Below are positions 1-7,784 of a stretch of 23,078 bases of DNA, one piece after another. The notes beneath the pieces were generated by a model that was not told where the DNA came from, ran no database searches, and worked only from the letters and a program-made list of their open reading frames with translations. A program made the translations under genes and the position numbers. Position 1 is the stretch's first letter; every line of letters begins with the position of its first letter. The stretch is from a virus, in the IMG/VR virus record IMGVR_UViG_3300037584_004104, positions 1 to 23,078 of that record. One strand, written 5' to 3'.

Positions 1-429
1 GGTAAGAAGAGAATTGAGGGGTCCACACTCGCTGAGGACTACCGCAAATCAACGCAAACCAAACAATCTAACGCTCACAGAAGGGCGTCACAACCAGAGG
101 CAGCCAGTTCGTCGACGCAATCTTTCGACGCGCGGATGACCAAAACGCAGGAGTACATCCCCGACTACGACGAGAGCAGAGCTAGAACAGAGCACTTAAA
201 AGCAGAATTATTAGAGCTTGATCGAAAACAAAAAGAGGGTTTGCTGGTGCCAGCAGCTGATGTTGAGAGCACTTGGATCGAGGTGATCACGATGGCGCGC
301 GGCAAGATTTTGGGCATTCCGACCAAGGCAAAGCAGCGCATACCAGACTTGGATGGAGGCGCGATGGCTTGCCTTGAAGACATCGTTCGCGAAACTCTTG
401 AAGATCTAGCTGGAGAGGCAGAGGTATGA
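1..429 (+). CDS. Terminase small subunit (Nu1-like), 5' end outside window
   Basis: Probable small terminase, the DNA-recognition partner of the large terminase that follows. The frame is open from base 1 with no stop, so the gene very likely begins left of the window; the first ATG visible is at 136, but the 45 upstream codons read as plausible charged linker (KKRIEGSTLAEDYRK). From 136 the protein has a helical, charged stretch (ESRARTEHLKAELLELDRKQ) followed by GLLVPAADVE and a C-terminal helical part with IPTKAKQRIPDLD. This pattern is typical of Nu1-family small terminases after their N-terminal helix-turn-helix, which would be off the edge. The stop overlaps the next start (ATGA), as expected for a terminase pair. 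Family assignment rests on recognised pattern and position, not on an alignment. Confidence 0.72.
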   Translation, partial: GKKRIEGSTLAEDYRKSTQTKQSNAHRRASQPEAASSSTQSFDARMTKTQEYIPDYDESRARTEHLKAELLELDRKQKEGLLVPAADVESTWIEVITMARGKILGIPTKAKQRIPDLDGGAMACLEDIVRETLEDLAGEAEV

Positions 430-2291
430 CCAATATCCAGGAGCTGCAGAAAAAGGCATATTCAGCTTTCAGGCCACCAAGAAAACTGAGTCTTAGCCAG
501 TGGGCTGACGAGAATGCGTTCCTTAGCGCAGAGTCAAGTGCTGAAGGTGGCAGGTGGAGAACACTGCCATATCAGAAAGGGATCATGGATGCGATCACCG
601 ATCCTGCGATTGAGCAGGTGACCGTGATGAAGTCGGCAAGGGTCGGCTATTCAAAGATCTTGAACCACGTTGTTGGGTTCCATATCCATCAAGACCCAGC
701 TCCGATCATGTTGGTGCAGCCAACGATTGAGGATGCTCAGGGCTACTCAAAAGAAGAGATTGCTCCGATGCTGCGTGACACCCCTTGCTTAAAGGGTTTG
801 GTGAGTGAGGCAAAGGCTAAGGATGGTGCGAACACGATTTTGCAAAAGCAGTTTCCGGGTGGAACGCTGAGCTTGGTCGGCGCAAACTCACCGCGTGGCT
901 TCAGAAGGGTCAGCCGCAGGATTGTGCTGTTCGATGAGGTGGACGGCTATCCACCATCAGCTGGATCTGAGGGTGATCAGATCAAGCTTGGAATCAGAAG
1001 GACTGAGTACTACTGGAACCGGAAGATCGTCTCGGGCTCTACTCCGACGGTGAAGGACTTTAGTCGGATTGAAAGGATGTACAGCCAGTCGGACATGCGG
1101 CGTTATTACGTGCCATGCCCAAATCCAGACTGCGGTCATATGCAGTATCTGCGCTGGACGCAGATCAAATGGGATGACGACGATCCGTCGACTGCTTGTT
1201 ACGAATGCGAGAAGTGTAATGAGCGCATCCCGCATTCAAAGAAGCGTTGGATGGTTGAGCGTGGCGAGTGGCGCAACACCAACCCGTTCAATGGCAAGCA
1301 CGCTGGTTTTCATATCTGGGCCGCGTACAGCTACTCACCAAATGCTGCATGGTCGAACTTGGTGGAGGAGTTCTTGGATGCGAAGCATGATGCCGAGCAG
1401 CTGAAGACCTGGGTGAACACGATCTTGGGCGAGGTCTGGGAAGACGAGTATGCGAGCAAAATCAGCGGTGAGTCACTGCTGCAACGAGCAGCAGAAGAGA
1501 AGTATGTACATGCAGCGCCACCAGCTGAAGTCTTGTTGCTGACGTGTGGATGTGACTGCCAAGACGACAGACTCAGTTTGTCGGTCTGGGGCTGGGCGAG
1601 AGATGAGGAGGCTTATCTGGTTGATCGAGTTGTTCTTCATGGATCACCGTCCAGGCCGGAGGTATGGAAACAGCTCGATGAGGTTTTGCAGAATCCGTAC
1701 GAGACAGAGGATGGCCGCAAGCTAAATATCGAGGTGTGCTGCATTGACTCTGGCGGTCATCACACCCAAGAGGTGTATGGCTACAGCCGAGAGCGTGCCT
1801 CGATGGGTGTAATTGCAATCAAGGGCATGGGCCAAAAGGGCAAGCCACCGTTAGGCAAGCCAAGCAAGGTTGATATCAACTTCAAGGGCAGAGCAATGAA
1901 GAATGGCGCTCAATTGTTCCCTGTTGGTGTTGACGGAGTGAAGAGTTTGCTGTTCGGCAGGCTGAAACACAATGATCCGGGGCCTGGATACTTGCATTTC
2001 TACCCAACTGTTGGCCCTGACTACTTCCAAGAGCTAACTGCCGAACGCCAGGTGCTCAGATACAGAAATGGCTTTCCTGAGCGCGTTTGGGTCAAGAAAA
2101 GCCAAAGTCCAAACGAGGCATTAGACGAAATGGTCTATGCATACGCTGCTTTGCACCGTCTTTATCAGAAATTTGACCGTCGCAGCATCTGGGAGCAGTT
2201 TGAGCGGCGTAATGAGCCTAATAAGGCGCCTCAGCTAGGATCAAAGCAACAAAAACGGCCTAATCGCCGTAATTTCGTCTCAAGCTGGTAG
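426..2291 (+). CDS. Terminase large subunit, GpA family
   Basis: DNA-packaging motor with ATPase and nuclease activities, 621 aa, close to lambda gpA in length. The N-terminal ATPase carries a Walker A-like KSARVGYSK at residues 69-77, Walker B IVLFDEVD at 166-173 and a coupling-type motif SGSTPT at 203-208. A zinc-ribbon follows with Cys231, Cys236, Cys258, Cys261 and Cys264 in CPNPDCGH and CYECEKC. The C-terminal nuclease shows the expected acidic positions: D377 in CGCDCQDD, D441 in CIDSGGHHTQEVY and D567 in NEALDEMVYA. The start ATG at 426 overlaps the upstream stop and is preceded by GAGG. Its partner is the small subunit upstream, and it docks on the portal encoded at 2871. Confidence 0.97.
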   Translation: MTNIQELQKKAYSAFRPPRKLSLSQWADENAFLSAESSAEGGRWRTLPYQKGIMDAITDPAIEQVTVMKSARVGYSKILNHVVGFHIHQDPAPIMLVQPTIEDAQGYSKEEIAPMLRDTPCLKGLVSEAKAKDGANTILQKQFPGGTLSLVGANSPRGFRRVSRRIVLFDEVDGYPPSAGSEGDQIKLGIRRTEYYWNRKIVSGSTPTVKDFSRIERMYSQSDMRRYYVPCPNPDCGHMQYLRWTQIKWDDDDPSTACYECEKCNERIPHSKKRWMVERGEWRNTNPFNGKHAGFHIWAAYSYSPNAAWSNLVEEFLDAKHDAEQLKTWVNTILGEVWEDEYASKISGESLLQRAAEEKYVHAAPPAEVLLLTCGCDCQDDRLSLSVWGWARDEEAYLVDRVVLHGSPSRPEVWKQLDEVLQNPYETEDGRKLNIEVCCIDSGGHHTQEVYGYSRERASMGVIAIKGMGQKGKPPLGKPSKVDINFKGRAMKNGAQLFPVGVDGVKSLLFGRLKHNDPGPGYLHFYPTVGPDYFQELTAERQVLRYRNGFPERVWVKKSQSPNEALDEMVYAYAALHRLYQKFDRRSIWEQFERRNEPNKAPQLGSKQQKRPNRRNFVSSW

Positions 2292-2295
2292 TCCC

Positions 2296-2868
2296 TTGAA
2301 CATCCCAAACGAGATTCGGGCTGGCGACACCATTAAGTGGAGGGATGATCCTTCTACTGATGTCTTCGGCAATGACATTAAAAGTGATGAGTGGACGCTC
2401 AAGTATTACTTGAGGTTCAACAAGGGCAGCGAGGCTCACACTTCTACTGGCACAGCATTCAATACAGGCTGGGAGTTCACCATTTCTGCGACGGATAGCG
2501 CAGATTTTGATTCTGGCACTTGGTATTGGCAGGCAGTTGCCACCAAAGCGTCCGAGACCATAACGCTGGGCTATGGAAATCTTGAGGTTGAAGACAATCT
2601 CGCTTATACAAGCGGTCCCGGGGCATATGACGGCAGGTCGCAGGTCAAGCAAGACCTTGAAGCGATTCAAGTTGCTATTCGCACGCTTGTGGCGGGTGGA
2701 GCCGTACAGGAATACAAGATTGGCAATCGCAACCTCAAGCGATATGACTTAGCTGACTTGATTCAGCTAGAGGCTCGTTACAAGGCTGAAGTCAAACGTG
2801 AGGAGCAGGCCGAGCTTATTGCTAACGGCCTTGGCAATCCCCGCAACATGTTCGTGAGGTTCAACTAA
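2296..2868 (+). CDS. gpW-like head-tail joining protein with extra N-terminal beta domain
   Basis: 190 aa. The last ~75 residues (QVAIRTLVAGGAVQEYKIGNR ... DLADLIQLEARYKAEVKRE ... FVRFN) match the layout of lambda gpW: a helix, a small beta hairpin, a second helix and a short hydrophobic tail. gpW is the 68-residue protein that plugs the portal after packaging and on which gpFII binds. The first ~105 residues (IPNEIRAGDTIKWRDDP ... WTLKYYLRF ... GTWYWQAVAT) form a predicted beta-sandwich of a type I recall as a separate small protein in other phages; its role is unknown. The gene lies exactly where gpW lies in lambda, between terminase and portal. The start is a TTG five bases after the terminase stop with no clear ribosome site; the frame is open back to 2239, so the start is uncertain by up to about 19 codons. 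Confidence 0.75.
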   Translation: MNIPNEIRAGDTIKWRDDPSTDVFGNDIKSDEWTLKYYLRFNKGSEAHTSTGTAFNTGWEFTISATDSADFDSGTWYWQAVATKASETITLGYGNLEVEDNLAYTSGPGAYDGRSQVKQDLEAIQVAIRTLVAGGAVQEYKIGNRNLKRYDLADLIQLEARYKAEVKREEQAELIANGLGNPRNMFVRFN

Positions 2869-2870
2869 TC

Positions 2871-4409
2871 ATGGGTATTCGGACTCGCCTCATGGGCTTT
2901 TTGGGTTTTGGCAATCCAAAGCCAATGCGTCGTGCATATAACGGTGCGATTGTTTCTCGTTTGACTTCTGACTGGATGACAAGCCAGTCAAGCGCTGACG
3001 CAGAGATCAAAGGCAATTTGCGGCGTTTGCGCGATCGTTCCCGCGAGATGGTGCGGAACAATCCATACGCAAGGCAAGCAAAGCGAACTACGCAGATCAA
3101 CGTTGTCGGGAGTGGGATCAAGCTTCAGTCACAGGTGCTGCAGCTGCGCGGCAACAAGCGAGATAACAGAATCAATCAAGCGATTGAGTCGAAGTGGAAA
3201 GAATGGTCACAGGCCGATAATTGTGACTGCGCTGGCAAGAATAATTTTCAAGAGTTTGAGTGGCTTGCCGCTGGCGCGATGTGTGAGTCGGGCGAGGCAA
3301 TTTTCAGGGTCGTAAGGCGCACTTTTGGCGAGTCAAAGATTCCGATTGCACTGCAGATGCTTGAAAGCGATCTGCTTGACGAGGACTACAGCGGTCCAAA
3401 GCTGAATGCAGCAAATGAATGGAGAAATGGCGTTGAGGTCAATGAATGGGGGCGCCCTGTTCGTTACGCCATTCTCACCAGGCATCCTGGCGACAATTTT
3501 GTTGGCGGTCATCCATCAGCAGGCGTAAAGCACCTGTTTTTGCCTGCAGAGGACATTATTCATCTGTTTATGCCGGAGCGCCCTGGCCAGAACAGAGGTG
3601 TGCCTTGGTTCCATAGCGTGATGGCTGATGTACATCAGCTTCAGGGCTACGAAGAAGCTGCAGTGATTCGTGCTCGTGCTGGCGCGAGCATTATGGGCTT
3701 CATCACCAACAACGAAGGTGAGCTGATTGGTGATGATGTAGAGAACAGTCAAAGAATCAGTGAGTTTGAGCCTGGCACTTTCAAGTATTTGAGTCCAGGC
3801 GAGTCTGTCTCTGTTCCCGACATCGACTCACCGGATCAGCAGTTTGAAATGTTCGTCAAGAACAAGATTCGCCGGTTTGCGTCAGGCTTTGGTTGCTCTT
3901 ATGAGACACTATCTCGTGACTTCAGCGACACCAACTACAGCAGCAGCAGGCTGAGCCTGCTCGAGGACCGCGAGCACTGGAGGGTTGTACAGAAGTATCT
4001 GATCGATAGTCTCCATAAGCGCGTTTTCAAGGAATGGTTAAATCTGGCTGTGTTGTCTGGTGAGCTTGCATTTGCCGATTATGAGCTTCGTCCTGAGAGG
4101 TACAACAAAGCCAAATGGATGCCTAGGGGTTGGAGCTGGGTTGACCCACTTAAGGAGGTCAAGGCTTTCCGCGAGGCAGAGCAAGCTGGATATCTGAGCA
4201 AGGCTGACGTTATTTCGTCTTATTCCGGCGGCGACTATGACGAGACCATCAGCGCTCTGGCAAGGGAGCAACAGTTCGCTGCTGATGCAGGTATCCAGCT
4301 GGATAAGGATTTGGATTTGACCGACGAAGGCACACAGCTTGAGTTGCTTGAATCACCACAGGCTCAGCCCACTCGCAAACGGAGTAATGGCAAACGTAAA
4401 CGGAGTTGA
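2871..4409 (+). CDS. Portal protein, lambda gpB family
   Basis: Forms the dodecameric ring at one capsid vertex through which DNA enters and leaves; 512 aa, near the usual length for this family. Typical family segments are visible: RSREMVRNNPYARQA at residues 56-70 followed by INVVGSGIKLQ, then the central stretch from about 225 to 285 (EDIIHLFMPERPGQNRGVPW, then VHQLQGYEEAAVIRARAGAS), and YSSSRLSLLEDREHWRVVQ near 355-375. The C-terminus is basic (RKRSNGKRKRS). The start ATG is two bases after the upstream stop and has no evident Shine-Dalgarno sequence. The gene overlaps the protease-capsid gene by about 23 bases. The overlap and order (terminase, gpW, portal, protease) are those of a standard lambda-type packaging and head module. 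Confidence 0.95.
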   Translation: MGIRTRLMGFLGFGNPKPMRRAYNGAIVSRLTSDWMTSQSSADAEIKGNLRRLRDRSREMVRNNPYARQAKRTTQINVVGSGIKLQSQVLQLRGNKRDNRINQAIESKWKEWSQADNCDCAGKNNFQEFEWLAAGAMCESGEAIFRVVRRTFGESKIPIALQMLESDLLDEDYSGPKLNAANEWRNGVEVNEWGRPVRYAILTRHPGDNFVGGHPSAGVKHLFLPAEDIIHLFMPERPGQNRGVPWFHSVMADVHQLQGYEEAAVIRARAGASIMGFITNNEGELIGDDVENSQRISEFEPGTFKYLSPGESVSVPDIDSPDQQFEMFVKNKIRRFASGFGCSYETLSRDFSDTNYSSSRLSLLEDREHWRVVQKYLIDSLHKRVFKEWLNLAVLSGELAFADYELRPERYNKAKWMPRGWSWVDPLKEVKAFREAEQAGYLSKADVISSYSGGDYDETISALAREQQFAADAGIQLDKDLDLTDEGTQLELLESPQAQPTRKRSNGKRKRS

Positions 4410-7137
4410 GATTGACCTTATGCCTACAGCAGGCATGAGAGAAGAGGCTCAGCGTTACCGGGACTGGAAGTCTGATGGCGAGGGTGGCGGCACTGATGTT
4501 GCCCGGACCAGAGCGAGTCAGATACTGAGTGGCAACGAGCTGAGTCCAGGCACTGTCATCACAATGTCAGCTTGGTTTGCGAGGCACGAGGTAGACAAGA
4601 GAGCCGAGGGGTTTAGGCCAGGGGAAGATGGTTATCCAAGCAATGGGCGTGTCGCATGGGCTGCATGGGGTGGTGATGCAGGCAAATCTTGGTCTGATGC
4701 GCGGTCAAAACGAATCAAAGCCGCTCAAGAGCGCTCCGAAGTCATGGAAATGGAGCGTCCTTATCCCAATGAACACGCAGCAAGGATTGTTGATCCAGGC
4801 AAATTTGAACGATTTAGGCGCTCTAATGACCGTGGAGGGGCTGGAGTTGACTTCATTTTTGGGATCATCGACGATGATGATCCTCTTGAGTTGCAGTCGA
4901 TAAGATTCAAGGTGAGTCGTTATACGGCTAGTGAAGCTAGACAATGGCTTCGCGATAATGAATACGAACCTCTTGAGTTCGAGCCCGCCACCAACGAGAA
5001 GGCTATGGAACCTGAAACTCAACGAGCAGCACCAGATGCTTTAAGTGTGGGGGACTTTGTCTCCTGGAACAGCTCTGGTGGACGTGCTCGTGGATTGATC
5101 GAGCAAATCGAGCGAGACGGGACTATCGATGTTCCCGACTCCAGCTTCACTATCACTGGCACTGCTGATGATCCAGCAGCTCTGATTTGCCTCTATCGCG
5201 ACGGCGAAAAGACTGACACTCGTGTCGGTCACAAATTCAGCACGTTGACGAAGATTGCCCCAATCAGAGAGGCAGAGGTTGAGGAAGCCTCTAAGCGCAC
5301 AAAGCTTGGCGAGCCACTCAGCCGCACCGAAGCTTCTGTTATCAGGAGCCTTCCTGGCGAGGATCGGAGCTTTGAGTTCCCGTTCAGCTCCGAGTATCCA
5401 GTCAAAAGATACTTCGGTGACGAAGTATTGAGCCATGAGGCCGGTGCGCCGGACTTTATGCGCTTGAACGATGGTGCGCCGTTCCTGTTCAACCATGATC
5501 CGAACAAAGTTTTGGGCGTAGTTGAGCGTGCGTATCTCGATGAGGAAGAAAAGCGTGCTTACGCAAAAATCCGTTTCTCACGCTCTGATTTCGCCAAGCA
5601 GTACTTAGATGACGTTAAAGACGGCATCTTGCGCGGTATTTCGTTCGGCTATCAAATCGATGATGCCGAGGAAAAAGAAGAAGGTCTGCTTGCAACACGT
5701 TGGTCGGTGCATGAATTGAGCCTTGTTTCGATTCCAGCTGACCCCACAATTGGAATCGGACGGTCACTTCTTTCGCCAGATCCTGCTATGCCTGAATCTT
5801 CTCAACCTGAAGCTACTACTATTACGAATGAAGCTCCTGTTGAAGAACAGGAAACTCGTTCAGCGGTCACGACCGCATCTACACCCACTCCTGTTATGGA
5901 AGATCAAGCTCCAAACCTGGAGGTGATCCGGTCGGAGGCTAAGAAGGCCGAAAAAGACCGCGTCGCCGCCATCAGCGCCCTCGGTGCTCAGCACCGTATG
6001 GCAGACCTGGCACAAGAATTGATCGATGGAGATAACTCCATTGATGAGGCTCGTGCTGCAATCCTCGAAAAAATCGGAACCTCTCAAGTGGAACAGCCTA
6101 TCCGTTCTACCGATGTCACCTCTAACGACCTCGGTCTTTCCAAGCAGGAGACTAAGCGTTTCAGCTTCCTCCGTGCCCTCAACTATCTGGCCAGCCCTGG
6201 CGATGCAAGCGCACGCCGTGAAGCTGAGTTCGAGATTGAAGTTGGCATTGAGGCCGCTAAAAAGTACGACCGTTCTTCCAACGGCATCGTGGTTCCCAAC
6301 GAGGTGCTGCGCCGCGACTTGACTGTCGGCACTGCAACTGCTGGCGGCAACCTTGTAGATGATGTTCTGCTTTCTGGCAGCTTCATCGACCTGCTCCGCA
6401 ACAAGCTTGCACTGGCTGGTGCAGGCATGACCACGCTGAGCGGAATCAACGGCAACATCTCAATCCCCAAGCAGTCGGCAAGCGCCACCGCTTACTGGGT
6501 TGGAGAGTCAGGCTCACCTACCGAGTCACAGCAGACCATCGAGCAGGTGAACCTTTCACCCAAGACTTGTGGTGCTTTTGTTGATTACTCACGCAAGTTG
6601 CTGCTGCAGTCCAGCATTGACGTTGAGCAGATGGTCCGTGACGACCTAGCTCAAGTTCTGGCTCTTGAGCTGGATCGCGTTGGCCTAAATGGCTCTGGTT
6701 CTTCCAACCAGCCTCTCGGCATCATCAACACCACAGGCATCGGCACTCAGTCGCTGAGCACATTCGGAACCTTCGCCGAGTACATCGGAATGGAGACCGA
6801 CGTTGCTACTGCTAACGCTGATGCTGGCGCTTTGCGTTACATCATCAACGCAGCTGCTCGCGGCGCTCTGAAGAGCACCGAGAAGGCAAGTGGCACCGCT
6901 CAGTTCGTTTACGAAAACGACGAGATCAACGGCTACCCCGTAACCGTCTCCAACCAGCTCGAAAACAACGACGCGCTGTTCGGCGACTTCTCGCAGCTGA
7001 TCATGGCGATGTGGTCCGGCTTGGATCTCACTGTTGATCCGTTCGCTGGCGCTACTTCCGGCACTGTCCGCATCATTGCTCTGCAAGATGTTGACTTCGC
7101 CGTCAAGCAGCCTGGCGCATTCTGCTACGCCACCTGA
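4387..7137 (+). CDS. Multi-module prohead protease-major capsid protein fusion
   Basis: 916 aa read from the ATG at 4387; ATG 4420 is an alternative. Modules in order: residues ~16-118, a domain with MREEAQRYRDW, SAWFARHEVDK and PGEDGYPSNGRVAWAAWGG; ~124-205, a PYPNEHAARI ... QSIRF ... SEARQWL domain; ~220-292, a compact tudor-like beta domain (GDFVSWNSSGGRARG ... VGHKFSTL); ~319-460, an HK97-type (S78) prohead protease with likely catalytic His370 (FLFNHDP) and Ser419 (GISFGY) and the HELSLVSIPADP end motif; ~465-510, an acidic Pro/Thr/Glu linker; ~510-565, a helical delta/scaffold-like segment; ~580-916, an HK97-fold capsid protein (GGNLVDD, ISIPKQSASATAYWVGESG, LSPKTCGAFVDYSRKLL). The protease would remove the delta region as the shell matures. 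No stop or frameshift separates the two halves. Codon use becomes markedly C-ending in the capsid half. Confidence 0.93.
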   Translation: MANVNGVEIDLMPTAGMREEAQRYRDWKSDGEGGGTDVARTRASQILSGNELSPGTVITMSAWFARHEVDKRAEGFRPGEDGYPSNGRVAWAAWGGDAGKSWSDARSKRIKAAQERSEVMEMERPYPNEHAARIVDPGKFERFRRSNDRGGAGVDFIFGIIDDDDPLELQSIRFKVSRYTASEARQWLRDNEYEPLEFEPATNEKAMEPETQRAAPDALSVGDFVSWNSSGGRARGLIEQIERDGTIDVPDSSFTITGTADDPAALICLYRDGEKTDTRVGHKFSTLTKIAPIREAEVEEASKRTKLGEPLSRTEASVIRSLPGEDRSFEFPFSSEYPVKRYFGDEVLSHEAGAPDFMRLNDGAPFLFNHDPNKVLGVVERAYLDEEEKRAYAKIRFSRSDFAKQYLDDVKDGILRGISFGYQIDDAEEKEEGLLATRWSVHELSLVSIPADPTIGIGRSLLSPDPAMPESSQPEATTITNEAPVEEQETRSAVTTASTPTPVMEDQAPNLEVIRSEAKKAEKDRVAAISALGAQHRMADLAQELIDGDNSIDEARAAILEKIGTSQVEQPIRSTDVTSNDLGLSKQETKRFSFLRALNYLASPGDASARREAEFEIEVGIEAAKKYDRSSNGIVVPNEVLRRDLTVGTATAGGNLVDDVLLSGSFIDLLRNKLALAGAGMTTLSGINGNISIPKQSASATAYWVGESGSPTESQQTIEQVNLSPKTCGAFVDYSRKLLLQSSIDVEQMVRDDLAQVLALELDRVGLNGSGSSNQPLGIINTTGIGTQSLSTFGTFAEYIGMETDVATANADAGALRYIINAAARGALKSTEKASGTAQFVYENDEINGYPVTVSNQLENNDALFGDFSQLIMAMWSGLDLTVDPFAGATSGTVRIIALQDVDFAVKQPGAFCYAT

Positions 7138-7164
7138 TCCAGGTAGTTTTCATCGTTCTGACTC

Positions 7165-7371
7165 ATGAAAGTTGAAATCTTGAGGCCAGTGATGATTTCA
7201 GGAAAGCCCGCTGACGCGGGCTCCATCCTGGAAGTCGATGAGGCTGATGCTGTGACTCTTGTCAGTCTCGGCAAAGCCATCGAGCACAAGGCGGAAACGG
7301 CCCCCGCTGAGGAGGAAGCCCCTTCTTGTCCACCCAAAAAGCCCACTCCTAAAAAGAGGACTAAGGAATGA
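7165..7371 (+). CDS. Small head-region protein of unknown function
   Basis: 68 aa. The N-terminal half (MKVEILRPVMISGKPADAGS, then ILEVDEADAVTLVSLGKAIE) has the form of a small beta-rich domain common directly downstream of phage capsid genes: a conserved opening strand, a G/P turn and an LEVDE...A..L...G.A pattern. The second half is a low-complexity tail, acidic then Pro/Lys-rich (PPKKPTPKKRTKE). The position between the capsid gene and a probable decoration protein suggests a head role, but no function can be assigned. The start ATG is 27 bases after the capsid stop, without a clear Shine-Dalgarno sequence. The end overlaps the next gene by ATGA, indicating translational coupling. A GC-rich hairpin (7206-7221) lies inside the coding sequence. 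Confidence 0.7.
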   Translation: MKVEILRPVMISGKPADAGSILEVDEADAVTLVSLGKAIEHKAETAPAEEEAPSCPPKKPTPKKRTKE

Positions 7372-7745
7372 GTATTGGAAACACTCGACGAACTTTGACA
7401 GTTCTGTCTTTCGCTCCAAATGACGTTGTCACTTCAACTGGCAATGAGACTGGCGTTGATCTCCTCGACTTTGAGGGTGACATCACTCTGATTCTCGACG
7501 CTGAGGCTGGTGGATCAGGCATCACCTATGCCGTAAAGGTGCAGGACTCTGCTGACAACAGCTCTTTCGCTGATGTCAGTGGTGCTGCTTTCACCACTAC
7601 GACTGCCAACACTGCGCTCGTCGAGACTCTTACGGTTAACACCGATGAGATCAAGCGTTATGCGCGTGCTGTCATCACTGTCGCTGGTGGCACTGGTGCA
7701 GGTGCTGTAAGCGTTACCGCTCTGGGACGCAAGAAGTACAACTGA
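7368..7745 (+). CDS. Probable capsid decoration / head structural protein
   Basis: 125 aa, almost all predicted beta strand, rich in Thr, Ala, Gly and Asp (TGVDLLDFEGDITLILDAEA, VKVQDSADNSSFADVSGAAF). This is the kind of small beta protein found after the capsid gene in many siphoviruses, where it sits on the outer shell or forms another abundant head component. Evidence for decoration is position and composition only; there is no recognisable catalytic motif. The start overlaps the previous stop, with AAGGA immediately before the ATG. Codons favour C-ending forms, as in the capsid gene, fitting high expression. The gene ends 12 bases before a strong intrinsic terminator, so it is probably the last gene of the abundant head transcript. 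Confidence 0.6.
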   Translation: MSIGNTRRTLTVLSFAPNDVVTSTGNETGVDLLDFEGDITLILDAEAGGSGITYAVKVQDSADNSSFADVSGAAFTTTTANTALVETLTVNTDEIKRYARAVITVAGGTGAGAVSVTALGRKKYN

Positions 7746-7757
7746 TCCCGATTCATG

Positions 7758-7782
7758 GCCCTCGCGTTTGCGGGGGCTTTTT
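7758..7782 (+). terminator. Intrinsic terminator after the head genes
   Basis: An 8-bp stem, GCCCTCGC (7758-7765) pairing with GCGGGGGC (7770-7777) with one G-U pair, a 4-base loop GTTT, then five T. It follows the decoration-like gene by 12 bases. The right arm and T run end two bases before the ATG at 7785, so the hairpin also covers the region where a ribosome site for the next gene would be. Confidence 0.85.
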
Positions 7783-7784
7783 GT

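Noticed and set aside
1-135. Packaging (cos) site or promoter at the left edge
   Set aside because: The segment is open in the terminase frame and shows no repeats or cohesive-end-like symmetry; a cos site, if any, would be further left.
1069-1404. 111-residue plus-strand ORF in another frame within the large terminase
   Set aside because: It overlaps the zinc-ribbon region of a clear terminase; its own translation is low-quality Thr/Ser/Arg sequence.
4339-4386. TTG start 16 codons upstream for the protease-capsid gene
   Set aside because: The added residues overlap the portal coding sequence, have no family character, and an ATG with GGAG just upstream exists at 4387.
5041-5496. 151-residue minus-strand ORF inside the protease region
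   Set aside because: It is antisense to conserved domains and has no recognisable protein features.
5919-6000. Internal start of a separate capsid protein
   Set aside because: Despite the strong ribosome-site-like GGAGGTGATCC, no in-frame ATG, GTG or TTG lies within a usable distance; the next ATG is about 70 bases on.
7755-7784. ATG start for the gpFII-like gene inside the terminator
   Set aside because: The extension is encoded by the hairpin itself; ATG 7785 gives a normal-sized protein starting after the T run.
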